Below, piece after piece: positions 25,403-33,592 of a stretch of DNA of 64,000 bases. Source of the stretch: Mycobacterium sp. 852002-51971_SCH5477799-a (GTDB lineage Bacteria > Actinomycetota > Actinomycetes > Mycobacteriales > Mycobacteriaceae); assembly GCF_001667145.1 (NCBI RefSeq), contig NZ_LZIF01000111.1:38863-102862 (forward strand), in the 5' to 3' direction. Numbering within the stretch: position 1 is the first letter of the stretch; each line of letters opens with the position of its first letter. Both the position numbers and the translations under genes were made by a program. Below the pieces are notes generated by a model. It did not search any database and was not told the DNA's origin. It saw only the letters and a program-made list of their open reading frames with translations.

Positions 25403-26182
25403 GTGGCGGTGGATCTCACGCAACGACTGGCGGGCCGCGTGGCCGTCGTCACTGGCGCCGGCGGCGGCATCGGGCTGGCCGCGGCACGGCGGATGCACGC
25501 CGAGGGCGCCACGATCGTGGTCGCCGACATCGACGGCGACGCGGGCGGCGCGGCGGCCGCCGAACTGTCCGGCTTGTTCGTGTCCACCGATGTGTCCGAC
25601 GAGGCCGCGGTCAACGCGCTGTTCGATGCCGCGGCGCGGGTCCACGGTCGCATCGACATCGCGTTCAACAACGCCGGCATCTCACCGCCCGACGACGACC
25701 TCATCGAGAACACCGATTTGCCGGCGTGGCAACGCGTCCAAGACGTCAACCTGAAGTCGGTGTACCTGTGCTGCCGAGCGGCATTGCGGCACATGGTTCC
25801 CGCGCGGAAAGGCTCGATCATCAACACGGCGTCGTTCGTGGCCGTCCTGGGGTCGGCGACGTCGCAGATCTCTTACACCGCCGCCAAGGGCGGCGTGCTT
25901 GCGATGTCGCGCGAGTTGGGCGTGCAGTTCGCCCGGCACGGCATCCGGGTGAACGCGCTGTGCCCCGGCCCGGTCAATACCCCGCTGCTGCAGGAGCTTT
26001 TCGCCAAGGACCCCGAGCGGGCCGCCCGCCGGCTGGTGCACGTCCCGGTCGGCCGTTTCGCCGACCCCGACGAAATCGCCTCGGCGGTGGCGTTTTTGGC
26101 CAGCGATGACGCGTCCTTCATCACCGCGTCGACGTTCATGGTCGACGGCGGCATCAGCGCGGCCTATGTCACCCCGCTTTAA
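25403..26182 (+). CDS. Short-chain dehydrogenase/reductase (Rv2857c-like)
   Basis: A 259-residue SDR: cofactor site VTGAGGGIGLAAARR, ADIDGDAGG (acidic residue suggests NAD preference), NNAGIS, catalytic SYTAAKGG with upstream Ser, and CPGPVNTPLL. GTG start at 25403 after GAGGAG; a second GTG at 25409 is possible. It is the last gene of the glnA4 operon, four bases after aldC, and may oxidise an alcohol intermediate. Its stop overlaps the convergent PPE gene by four bases. Confidence 0.85.
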   Translation: MAVDLTQRLAGRVAVVTGAGGGIGLAAARRMHAEGATIVVADIDGDAGGAAAAELSGLFVSTDVSDEAAVNALFDAAARVHGRIDIAFNNAGISPPDDDLIENTDLPAWQRVQDVNLKSVYLCCRAALRHMVPARKGSIINTASFVAVLGSATSQISYTAAKGGVLAMSRELGVQFARHGIRVNALCPGPVNTPLLQELFAKDPERAARRLVHVPVGRFADPDEIASAVAFLASDDASFITASTFMVDGGISAAYVTPL

Positions 26183-27129
26183 CCGCCGTACTGGTCGGCC
26201 GCTTGGGTGCCGGGCGGCTCGCTGACCAGGTGGATGTGCTCGCCGGCCCAGGCCCCGCGCAGCGGCTCTCTCGCGGGGGCGGCGGCTGTCCAGGTGGGCG
26301 GCACCGACAGTGCACCGACGGGTGCCCCGCGGCCCAGGGCCGCCCTGACCTCGTCGGTGACAGCCGGCTTTGGGAACAGTGAGTGCAGCGCCGCCGTTTT
26401 GTTCATCGCATTCAGGTATCCGATCGCGAAGTCCGACGGAGCGGTCACCGAATTGAGTTTCGACAGCGTCGGGGTGACCGCGGACAGCGTCGCCTCGAAC
26501 GTCGTCAGCGGCGACGACGACAGGCGTCGCAACGCTTCGGGTATCACCGACATCACTTCGCGGCCGGTCGATATCACGTCCGGCGCCGAGCGAAGGGCCC
26601 AATTGCGTTTCGTCACAGCGGGATTGCCGGGTGGAGCGGGGAAGGGAGCCAGTGTCAGGACACCGGCCGCGGACTCGGCGTATGCGCGCATGGCGTCGGC
26701 GTTCTGCGCCCACATCGCGTCATACTCGGCATCGACGTTCGCGATCGCCGCGCTCTGCTGGCCCAGACAATTCGCTGACACCAGCGACATCCGTCGCGTG
26801 CGGTTGCCGGCGATCGCCGGTGGTGGCACCGTTGCCGTGAAGGCCGACCGGTACGCCAGGGTTGCCGCCTTGAGCCGGGTGGCCGCGTGCTCACTTCGGG
26901 CTGCGACGGCCTCGAGCCAGTCCGCGTAGCGAGTCGCGGCTTCGGTGAGCGCCGGGTGCTCGGCGCCGGTCCCCAGCTGTGCGGTCATTGCCCGGTAGTC
27001 GGCCGCCGCGGTGAAAAGCCGCGCTGCCAACGTTTCCCACGCCACGGCGGCCCGCATCATCGATCCCGCGCCGGGACCGGAATACATCAGCCCGGAGTTG
27101 GTCTCCGGAGGTAGCGTCGCGAAATTCAT
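26179..27129 (-). CDS. PPE family protein (PPE-SVP type)
   Basis: The 316-residue protein starts MNFATLPPETNSGLMYSGPGAGSM, the standard PPE N-terminus, with the helical PPE domain to about residue 165. The tail is short, with GALSVPPTW, the SVP-type motif. PPE proteins are exported through type VII systems, usually with a PE partner, but no PE or ESX gene is near, so this is an orphan. An upstream frame extension to 27201 has no ribosome-site support. Confidence 0.88.
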   Translation of the reverse strand: MNFATLPPETNSGLMYSGPGAGSMMRAAVAWETLAARLFTAAADYRAMTAQLGTGAEHPALTEAATRYADWLEAVAARSEHAATRLKAATLAYRSAFTATVPPPAIAGNRTRRMSLVSANCLGQQSAAIANVDAEYDAMWAQNADAMRAYAESAAGVLTLAPFPAPPGNPAVTKRNWALRSAPDVISTGREVMSVIPEALRRLSSSPLTTFEATLSAVTPTLSKLNSVTAPSDFAIGYLNAMNKTAALHSLFPKPAVTDEVRAALGRGAPVGALSVPPTWTAAAPAREPLRGAWAGEHIHLVSEPPGTQAADQYGG

Positions 27130-27237
27130 TACGGCCTGCGCCTGCTTGTGGCGGTGTCGGTGGCGCCCAAAAACATGAGGGTCTTCTTTCACGAGATACA
27201 CACGGGGGTTACAAGCCGCGGGGCGCGGGCGCGACGG

Positions 27238-27684
27238 TCAGCGGCGGGCGATGCAGATCTCGGTCAGGATGTCTCGGTCAGACGCAATGGCCGCGGGTGC
27301 GCGCGATCGGGCGCCGCCAGGGGTAGACACGATCGGGGTGAACGACAACGGCGCCGGCGTCAGCACGGAGTGCGCTGACAAGCGGTTCCAGATCAGGGGT
27401 CGTTCTTTCGTCATCCACGCGCGGTGGATCGGCTTCTTGTTAGGGGGCGTCGAAGGCAGCGAAACGGTCGAGGCGGCTCGGCCGAGGGCGGCGGGACGGC
27501 CGGGCATCGGTGCGGTGTGCGCAGTGGCGGCTGGCGCCGACCAAGCCGCCGGCGGCGGTGTCTCCGGCGCGAAACTTTGTCGCAGCCCCGACCCGGTGGC
27601 CAGGGCGATGAACACCCCTAGAGCTGCGGCAACCGCGGTGACATGCTGCCATCGCCGAGTTTTGCCAACGCCCCGCAAAAACAC
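27238..27684 (-). CDS. Hypothetical secreted or membrane-anchored protein
   Basis: This 148-residue frame upstream of the PPE gene opens with basic residues and a hydrophobic segment (HVTAVAAALGVFIALATG), consistent with a signal anchor. A Pro/Ala-rich linker follows, then TKERPLIWNRLSAHSVLTPAPLSFTPIV. No domain is recognised. GTG start. It may be in the same transcript as the PPE gene, 108 bases downstream. Moderate confidence because composition alone could produce such a frame in this genome. Confidence 0.5.
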   Translation of the reverse strand: MFLRGVGKTRRWQHVTAVAAALGVFIALATGSGLRQSFAPETPPPAAWSAPAATAHTAPMPGRPAALGRAASTVSLPSTPPNKKPIHRAWMTKERPLIWNRLSAHSVLTPAPLSFTPIVSTPGGARSRAPAAIASDRDILTEICIARR

Positions 27685-27698
27685 AGTGCACCGAATGT

Positions 27699-27722
27699 AC
27701 CGCGCCGAAATCGGTGCGCGGT
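27699..27722 (-). terminator. Candidate terminator of the hydrogenase cluster
   Basis: ACCGCGC / GCGCGGT arms, extendable inward through CGA/TCG, lie about 50 bases past the phosphodiesterase stop. Read on the minus strand it is followed some 18 bases later by a TTTTT run. It would end the long minus-strand cluster. Confidence 0.4.
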
Positions 27723-27769
27723 TCCGGCGAGCTGTGAACTCGATCCGAGTCCGTTGTGTGTTCGGGCAG

Positions 27770-28894
27770 CTACGGCCGGAAAACGATGAGCGGAATCGCC
27801 ATTTCCGCTGCCGTGCCTCCGCCGTGAAAGCCGATTAGGCGAGCCGTTTCCGGTGGCTCGTGTGCGCTGGCCAGCACCGCGGTGTCGCCGGAACAGACGA
27901 CGACCACGTCGCCGAGCCGCTCGGCGTGTCGGGCGGTGACCGGCCCGAACATGCCGGTGGCTACCGCCTGCTCGCGGCTGTACACGGCGGCGCGGCCGTC
28001 CAGCAGCCCGCTCCACACGGCCTGCACGTCGCCCGCGGCGCCCGGCGCGGTGTGCAGATACCGCACCCGCGGCTCGCCGGCCACCACCCGGATTCCCTCG
28101 GCCAGCCGGCGGTCGGTGTCGAGATCGATGCGTGCCTCGGGTGAGACGTTGATTCCGCCGTGATCGGCGGTCACCAGCATCGCCGCGTTCGCGGGCAGCG
28201 CGTCGAGTAGGCGGGCCAGCAGCCCATCGACGTTCGCCGCCGCGGCGTGCCACTGGTCGGAGCCGATACCGAAGATATGGGCGGCGGTGTCGAGGTCAGC
28301 GGTGTAGCCGTACACCAGCCCGGGCGCCGCCCGCAGCTCGTCGGCCAGCAGCCGCGCGTAGTCGTCGGTCGGGTCGGCCGGATGGAGTTCGGCGCCGCGA
28401 TACGCGGCTTCGGTCAGTCCGCTGCCGATGAACACCGCCGGCAGCACCGCGCGGGCGCTCACGCCGGCGTTTTTGAGCCGTTCGAACCAGGTCGGCACCG
28501 GCTGCCACAGAGCGGGTGGCGGGTCATCACGCCACCGGACGTGACTGAGCACCCGGTCGGTGCCGGGCACCCTGAGCGTGAAGCCCAGGACGCCGTGCTC
28601 ACCCGGCAGCGCACCGGTGCCCAGCGACACCAGGCTGGTCGGGGTGGTTGACGGGAAGGTGCAGTCCAGCTGGGTCAGCCGCCCGGTGGCGCCGCCCAGC
28701 ACGGACGCCAGCAGCGGCGCGCTGCCGGCCAGCTGCGGAAGCAGGTGCCAGCCCAGCCCATCGACCAGCACGACCAGCACCCGCTCGATGCGGTCTTCGC
28801 CAACCCACTGCGCCACCGCCAGGTTGTCGACGGCATCCTCGATCTCGAGCAGGGCGGCCGCGGCGGGCAACACGTCGCACAGAGAACCGGGCAC
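27770..28894 (-). CDS. Alkaline-phosphatase-superfamily phosphodiesterase / nucleotide pyrophosphatase
   Basis: A 374-residue protein of the type I phosphodiesterase/nucleotide pyrophosphatase group. Metal and catalytic motifs are visible: VLVDGLGWHLL (metal Asp), PSTTPTSLVSLGTG (nucleophile Thr), YTADLDTAAHIFG (Asp/His) and LVTADHGGINV (Asp-His). No signal peptide is evident, so a cytosolic enzyme is likely. It lies 21 bases past the DUF6390-like gene and is the last gene on the hydrogenase strand. A link to hydrogenase function is not established. Confidence 0.8.
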   Translation of the reverse strand: MPGSLCDVLPAAAALLEIEDAVDNLAVAQWVGEDRIERVLVVLVDGLGWHLLPQLAGSAPLLASVLGGATGRLTQLDCTFPSTTPTSLVSLGTGALPGEHGVLGFTLRVPGTDRVLSHVRWRDDPPPALWQPVPTWFERLKNAGVSARAVLPAVFIGSGLTEAAYRGAELHPADPTDDYARLLADELRAAPGLVYGYTADLDTAAHIFGIGSDQWHAAAANVDGLLARLLDALPANAAMLVTADHGGINVSPEARIDLDTDRRLAEGIRVVAGEPRVRYLHTAPGAAGDVQAVWSGLLDGRAAVYSREQAVATGMFGPVTARHAERLGDVVVVCSGDTAVLASAHEPPETARLIGFHGGGTAAEMAIPLIVFRP

Positions 28895-28915
28895 CGGGCC
28901 AGTCTGGCGGCGAAG

Positions 28916-29626
28916 TCAGACGCGCGCCAGTCGTTGGCCGGTCACCAGCAGCTGCCGATCCGTGCTGTCGGTCAGCGCGCGAAGCTGCGCCGGCGACAGC
29001 CGGCCGCACAATCGGCCCCAGTGCATCGCCACCACATCGCCGGCTGCCACGTCGGGCACCGCGCTGTACCCGTCCGCCCACACGTCGAGCACGCGCGCCG
29101 ACGGCGTCGACAGCGTCAGGGCCCGCCCGTCCCACGCCAGCCTTCGGCACAACACCTCGACGCGGTCGCCGTCGCGGGAAAGCACTGTCCCGGAGGTGAT
29201 TCGGCAGTTGTCGAGCACGGTCAGCGGCTGCTCGTCGGTGCCTCGGCCTAAGAATCGCGTCCACGGATACACCCCGAACACGTGAAAGCAGTGGTTGCCG
29301 GCGGCCTCGCAGGCCAGATCCGTGGTGAGATGCGACCAGTAGTGGCCCGCCTGCGGGCCGATGATCGCGAGCAGCGCGTCAAAGAATTCCCGTGGGTCCA
29401 GGTCGGCGGCGACGCCGCCGCCGAGCCAGTACGACTCGACCAGCCGGTAATCCAGCGGGTCGGCGATGCCGGTCACTTTCGACAGCACCCGCAGATACGG
29501 CCACGCGCCGGAGAATTTCGTCGCCGCCCTGCGCACCTCGGCGACCGAACCGTCGCGCAGGGTGGCTCCCAACGGCGGACCGCAATAGCCGAGCGCGTTG
29601 GGCGCATAGGCGTAGCGGGCGAACAT
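28916..29626 (-). CDS. Hydrogenase-cluster protein, DUF6390-like
   Basis: About 236 residues. It begins MFARYAYAPNALGYCGPP and contains LDYRLVESYWLGG, HYWSHLT and a Cys/His-containing NHCFHVFGVYPWTRFLG segment. I recall this as DUF6390, found in actinobacterial uptake-hydrogenase clusters; no activity is known. A TTG at 29650 that forms a TTGA overlap with the hypD stop would add eight residues and is a credible alternative start. Confidence 0.72.
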   Translation of the reverse strand: MFARYAYAPNALGYCGPPLGATLRDGSVAEVRRAATKFSGAWPYLRVLSKVTGIADPLDYRLVESYWLGGGVAADLDPREFFDALLAIIGPQAGHYWSHLTTDLACEAAGNHCFHVFGVYPWTRFLGRGTDEQPLTVLDNCRITSGTVLSRDGDRVEVLCRRLAWDGRALTLSTPSARVLDVWADGYSAVPDVAAGDVVAMHWGRLCGRLSPAQLRALTDSTDRQLLVTGQRLARV

Positions 29627-29646
29627 CTCTGCGCCCTTGTCAGGGG

Positions 29647-30777
29647 TCAAGTGCGCCCCACCAGCTTGACGGCGTCCCGGTGCATGCGGCCGAAGTTGTA
29701 GTACGCGGCGCAGGCCCCCTCCGGTGAGACCATGCACGTCCCAATCGGGGTCTCCGGTGTGCATGCCGTGCCGAAAACCTTGCACTCCCAAGGCTTGAGC
29801 ACCCCCTTGAGCACCTCACCGCACTGGCAGGCCTTCGGGTCGGCGACCCGCACGCCGGGCATCGCGAACCGCAGCTCGGCGTCGAACTCGGCGAAATCGT
29901 CGTGCAGCCGCAGCGCGCTTTGCGAGATGAAGCCAAGCCCGCGCCATTCGAAGTGCGGACGCAGCGCGAACACCTTGCCCATCAGCGCCAGCGCCGCCGG
30001 GTTGCCGCGCTCGGGAACCACGCGCTTGTACTGGTTCTCCACCTCGCAGCGTCCCTCGCGGATCTGACGCAGCAGCATCGCGACCGAGGCCAGGATGTCC
30101 AGCGGCTCGAAACCGGCCACCACCAACGGCTTTCGATACACGTCGGGGACGAATCGGTAGGGCCGGTTGCCGACCACGGTGGACACGTGCCCGGGTCCGA
30201 TGAACCCCGACAGCCGCAGGTCCGGCGACTCCAGGATGGCCCTGATCGGCGGCACGATCGTGACGTGGTTGCAGAAGACGCTGAAATTGGGCAGGCCCAA
30301 CTCGCGCGCCCGTACCAGCGTCACCGCGGTCGACGGCGCGGTGGTCTCGAAACCGATGGCGAAGAACACGACTTGCTTGTCGGGATGTTCGACCGCGATC
30401 TTCAACGCGTCCAGCGGCGAGTAGACGAATCGCACGTCGGCCCCGCGGGCCTTGGCATCCAGCAGGCTGCCGTGCGAGCCGGGCACCCGCATCATGTCCC
30501 CGAAGCAGGTGAAAATCACGTCGGGTTGTCCGGCCAGCCACATCGCGTCATCGATGCGCCCCATCGGGATCACGCAGACCGGGCAGCCGGGGCCGTGCAC
30601 CAGTTCGACGTTGTCGGGCAGCAGGTGTTCGATGCCGTGCCGGTAGATGGTGTGCGTGTGCCCGCCGCACACCTCCATGAACTTGAAGTCCTCACCCCCC
30701 GTCCCGGCCAGGTGCTCGATGGCCGTCAGCAGCTTGCGCGCCGCTGCCGGGTCGCGGAATTCGTCAACGAATTTCAT
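29647..30777 (-). CDS. hypD: Hydrogenase maturation factor HypD
   Basis: The scaffold on which Fe(CN)2CO is built together with HypC. The 376-residue protein has the family signatures: FMEVCGGHTHTIYRHG, VHGPGCPVCVIP, FGDMMRVPGS, FAIGFETTAPSTA, FCNHVTIVPP and the C-terminal cluster cysteines (CQCGEVLKG, WECKVFG..C, GTCMVSPEGAC). Cytosolic. It follows a hypC gene by 12 bases. Confidence 0.95.
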   Translation of the reverse strand: MKFVDEFRDPAAARKLLTAIEHLAGTGGEDFKFMEVCGGHTHTIYRHGIEHLLPDNVELVHGPGCPVCVIPMGRIDDAMWLAGQPDVIFTCFGDMMRVPGSHGSLLDAKARGADVRFVYSPLDALKIAVEHPDKQVVFFAIGFETTAPSTAVTLVRARELGLPNFSVFCNHVTIVPPIRAILESPDLRLSGFIGPGHVSTVVGNRPYRFVPDVYRKPLVVAGFEPLDILASVAMLLRQIREGRCEVENQYKRVVPERGNPAALALMGKVFALRPHFEWRGLGFISQSALRLHDDFAEFDAELRFAMPGVRVADPKACQCGEVLKGVLKPWECKVFGTACTPETPIGTCMVSPEGACAAYYNFGRMHRDAVKLVGRT

Positions 30778-30789
30778 TGCCGCTCCTCG

Positions 30790-31062
30790 TCAAACGATGG
30801 CCGACGAATCGAAGGCCTGCATTTCGGTCGTGTAGGTGTCGCCGAGCTTCTTGATGGCGGCCAGCGTCAACAGCGCCTCGGTCTCGTCGATCTTGGCCAT
30901 CGCGAACCCGACGTGCACCAGCACCCAGTCGTCGGGTGCGGGCATGTCGTTCTCCAGCAGCCGGACACTGATCGCCCGCTGCACGCCGCTGACGTCAACC
31001 TTGGCCAAGCAGTTGGCGGGATCGGTGATCTCCACGATCCGGCCCGGAATTCCTAGGCACAT
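30790..31062 (-). CDS. hypC: Hydrogenase maturation chaperone HypC (copy 1)
   Basis: A 90-residue protein starting MCLGIPGRIVEI, with the essential N-terminal Cys and the closing DWVLVHVGFAMAKID typical of HypC/HybG. It partners HypD, carries the Fe(CN)2CO unit and delivers it to the large-subunit precursor. It lies between hypE and hypD. A second stand-alone copy occurs next to the protease gene, and a third HypC-like domain is fused to a SIS domain. Confidence 0.95.
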   Translation of the reverse strand: MCLGIPGRIVEITDPANCLAKVDVSGVQRAISVRLLENDMPAPDDWVLVHVGFAMAKIDETEALLTLAAIKKLGDTYTTEMQAFDSSAIV

Positions 31063-31083
31063 GTCGGCCTATCTCCTTTCTGA

Positions 31084-32199
31084 TCAACAGATCCGGGGCA
31101 GCGGGTCGCCGACCAGCATGTCGACGATCCGGGTCCCGCCGAATCCGGTGCGCAGCACCACGCTTTCGGCGGGTTCGGTGACGATTTCCCCGACCTCGGC
31201 CGCCTGCGCGCCCAGGGGGTGCGACCGTAATGCGTCAAGTCCGGCCTCGGCCTCCTGCGGCGGTACGACGGCGACGAATTTGCCCTCGTTGGCGACGTAG
31301 AGCGGATCGATGCCGAGCAACTCGCAGGCGCCATTGACCATGGGCGCCACCGGAAGTCGCTCCTCCTCGAGCAGCACCCCGAGGCCGCAGGCCTGGGCCA
31401 GCTCGTTGCACACCGTTCCCACGCCGCCGCGCGTCGCGTCACGCATCCATCGGGTGGACGGGGCGGCCGCCAGCAACGACTCCACCAACGGGCTGACCGA
31501 CGCGGTGTCGGAGGCGATGTCGGCTTCGATGGCAAGGTCACCCCGGGCCAGCATCACCGCCATGCCGTGATCGCCCATCGACCCCGACAGCAGCACCTTG
31601 TCTCCGGCGCGCACCGACTGCGCCGACAGCGTGCGGCCCACGGGGATCACACCGGTTCCGGCGGTGGTGATGAACAGTCCATCCGCCGCGCCCTTGGGTA
31701 CCACCTTGGTGTCCCCGGTGACGACCTGCACGCCGGCCGCCGCGGCCGCGGCGGCCATGTCGGCGACGATCGCCCGCAATTCCGCGATGGGGAAACCCTC
31801 TTCGAGCACGAACGCCGCGGAGATCCAGGACGGCACGGCGCCGGCCACCGCCAGGTCGTTGCAGGTGCCGTTGATGGCCAGTTCGCCGATGGACCCGCCG
31901 GGAAACCGGCGGGGCTGCACCACAAACGAATCCGTCGACATCGCCAGCCGCTCCCCACTGGGCAGGGCCAAAACGGCGCCGTCGCCCAGCGATTCGAGCA
32001 ACGGGTTGCGAAACGCCTCCACGAACACCGCGTCCACCAGCGCCGCGGATGCCTTGCCGCCCGCCCCGTGCGCCAGCGTCACATGGTCGTCGAGGAGTCG
32101 GGGGCGACGCCGCCGGAACGACTCGATCCGCTCGATCACGTCGCCTTCGCCGAACCGCGGTCCCGACGACAGGTAGTCACCCGCCGGCTTGTTCATCAT
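31084..32199 (-). CDS. hypE: Hydrogenase maturation factor HypE
   Basis: Dehydrates the carbamoylated C-terminal Cys to a thiocyanate, the source of cyanide ligands. The 371-residue protein has the PurM-like fold: LAHGAGGKASAALVDAVF, DGAVLALPSGERLAMSTDSFVV, INGTCNDLAVAGA, VTGDTKVVPKG and MRDATRGGVGTVCNELA. It ends in the diagnostic PRIC, whose Cys is carbamoylated by HypF. The ATG at 32199 overlaps the SIS gene stop as ATGA; a second ATG follows immediately. Confidence 0.95.
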   Translation of the reverse strand: MMNKPAGDYLSSGPRFGEGDVIERIESFRRRRPRLLDDHVTLAHGAGGKASAALVDAVFVEAFRNPLLESLGDGAVLALPSGERLAMSTDSFVVQPRRFPGGSIGELAINGTCNDLAVAGAVPSWISAAFVLEEGFPIAELRAIVADMAAAAAAAGVQVVTGDTKVVPKGAADGLFITTAGTGVIPVGRTLSAQSVRAGDKVLLSGSMGDHGMAVMLARGDLAIEADIASDTASVSPLVESLLAAAPSTRWMRDATRGGVGTVCNELAQACGLGVLLEEERLPVAPMVNGACELLGIDPLYVANEGKFVAVVPPQEAEAGLDALRSHPLGAQAAEVGEIVTEPAESVVLRTGFGGTRIVDMLVGDPLPRIC

Positions 32200-32870
32200 G
32201 CCGCCCCCAAACCTTGGTCGCCGCCGAGACATTCGTGTACTGCCAGCCACAACTGATAACCCAGCAGCGCCTGCGATTCCTGAATCCGGTGCACGCTCTG
32301 CGAACGAACGACGAAGCAGGCGTCCACGTTCGGGTTGTCCACGAACGCGCCACCGTCGTAGCCGCCGAACCCGATGGTGTACAGGCCGCGGTTGCGCGCC
32401 TCGGCCAACGCGGTCAGCAGGTTGGGCGAATTGCCACTGGTCGAAAGCGCGATCGCAATGTCGCCGTCCCTCGCGCGGGCGATCAGCTGGCGCGCGAACA
32501 CCAGCTCGAAACCGACGTCGTTGCCCAGTGCGGTCAGGATTGCCTGATCGGCGGTCAACGACCACGCCGGAAGCGGCTTGCCGAGCGGTGGCCGCGCGAA
32601 CAATCGCGCCAGCGTGGTGCAGTCGGTGCAACTGCCGCCATTGCCGAAGGTGAACATCCGTCCGCCGGCGGCGAACCGGCGCGCCAACTCAGCGGCGGCC
32701 GCGTCCAGCAGGCCGGCGTTGGCCTCCAGCGTGGCGCGCCGCAGCGCCAGGCTTTCGGACGCCTTGGCCTGCGCGGACGCGGCCAGATCGGCGAGCAGCG
32801 CGGAGGCGTCGTCCTCTTCGGCGTCGATGAACGGGTAGAGGAAGTTGGTGGGTTCGTCGGTGGGGCTCAT
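32196..32870 (-). CDS. SIS-domain (GmhA / phosphoheptose-isomerase-like) protein
   Basis: A 224-residue protein with a GmhA-type sugar isomerase fold: MFTFGNGGSCTDCTTLARLF (phosphosugar loop), ALSTSGNSPNLLTALAEARNRG and HRIQESQALLGYQLWLAVHE at the C-terminus. The usual role is aldose-ketose isomerisation or phosphosugar binding, but inside a hypE-hypF block its substrate may be unrelated. Joined by 4-base overlaps to hypE downstream and the SIS-HypC gene upstream. Confidence 0.82.
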   Translation of the reverse strand: MSPTDEPTNFLYPFIDAEEDDASALLADLAASAQAKASESLALRRATLEANAGLLDAAAAELARRFAAGGRMFTFGNGGSCTDCTTLARLFARPPLGKPLPAWSLTADQAILTALGNDVGFELVFARQLIARARDGDIAIALSTSGNSPNLLTALAEARNRGLYTIGFGGYDGGAFVDNPNVDACFVVRSQSVHRIQESQALLGYQLWLAVHECLGGDQGLGAA

Positions 32871-33592
32871 GAAACGTCCTCCTCATCGATGCGGCTGATC
32901 GCGGTGCCGGCGTGCACCAGCACCAGATCACCGGGCGCGACGGGTTCGACGAGTGTGGTGACCACGTCCTCGATTCCCCGCGCGGTGCGCACCCTTGCCT
33001 GACCGTCGACCGACGCGCTCATCACCTCGCCCGGGCGGCCTTCGTCGCTGCACGTGACGCATACCCCGTTGTCGTCGTCGCACGTGGGCTTGAGCAATCC
33101 CGAATGCTCGAAACACACGTGGGTCAACTCCCACAACAGGTGGTAGAACAAAACGAAGCCACCGGTGGCGGGCACGCGCGGGTCGGGATCATCCAGCCAC
33201 AGCACGTGATCGGCCGCCGCCGCCGCGGGTGGCGCGCCGCTGCCGATCCAGATCGTGGTGGCGCCCCAGGCCGGGCCGCGTCGCATCACCGAGCGGACGT
33301 CCGCATTGTCCACACCGGAGATCGCGACCACGATGTCGCCGGGCCGAACCGATACGCGCACCAGGTCCACCAGTTCGGGTCCGGTCAGCGCGACGGCCGG
33401 CAGGGCCCGCTTGCCCATGATGACCGGATGGACGAATTCGACCGCGATGTGCAGCGCGTGGGGTTCCCACGATGGCGCGATGGACCACATCGTGGCACCC
33501 GCGGCGAATCGCTTGGCCAGCGTCAGAGCGGTGGCGGCAAGGTCTTCGGCCAATTCGGCGCTCAGCCCGCGGTCGATGGCGGTGGTGATCAT
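32867..33592 (-). CDS. SIS domain - HypC domain fusion protein
   Basis: A 241-residue fusion. Residues about 1-150 are SIS-like (VVAISGVDNADVRSVMRRGPAWGATTIWIGSG). Residues about 175-241 form a HypC/HupF-like domain: CVTCSDEGRPGEVMSASVDGQARVRT and the characteristic close GDLVLVHAGTAISRIDEED. The HypC Cys is internal here, so it cannot be an N-terminal Cys as in HypC proper. It is locked between hypF and the other SIS gene by ATGA overlaps. Its specific task is unknown. Confidence 0.8.
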   Translation of the reverse strand: MITTAIDRGLSAELAEDLAATALTLAKRFAAGATMWSIAPSWEPHALHIAVEFVHPVIMGKRALPAVALTGPELVDLVRVSVRPGDIVVAISGVDNADVRSVMRRGPAWGATTIWIGSGAPPAAAAADHVLWLDDPDPRVPATGGFVLFYHLLWELTHVCFEHSGLLKPTCDDDNGVCVTCSDEGRPGEVMSASVDGQARVRTARGIEDVVTTLVEPVAPGDLVLVHAGTAISRIDEEDVS

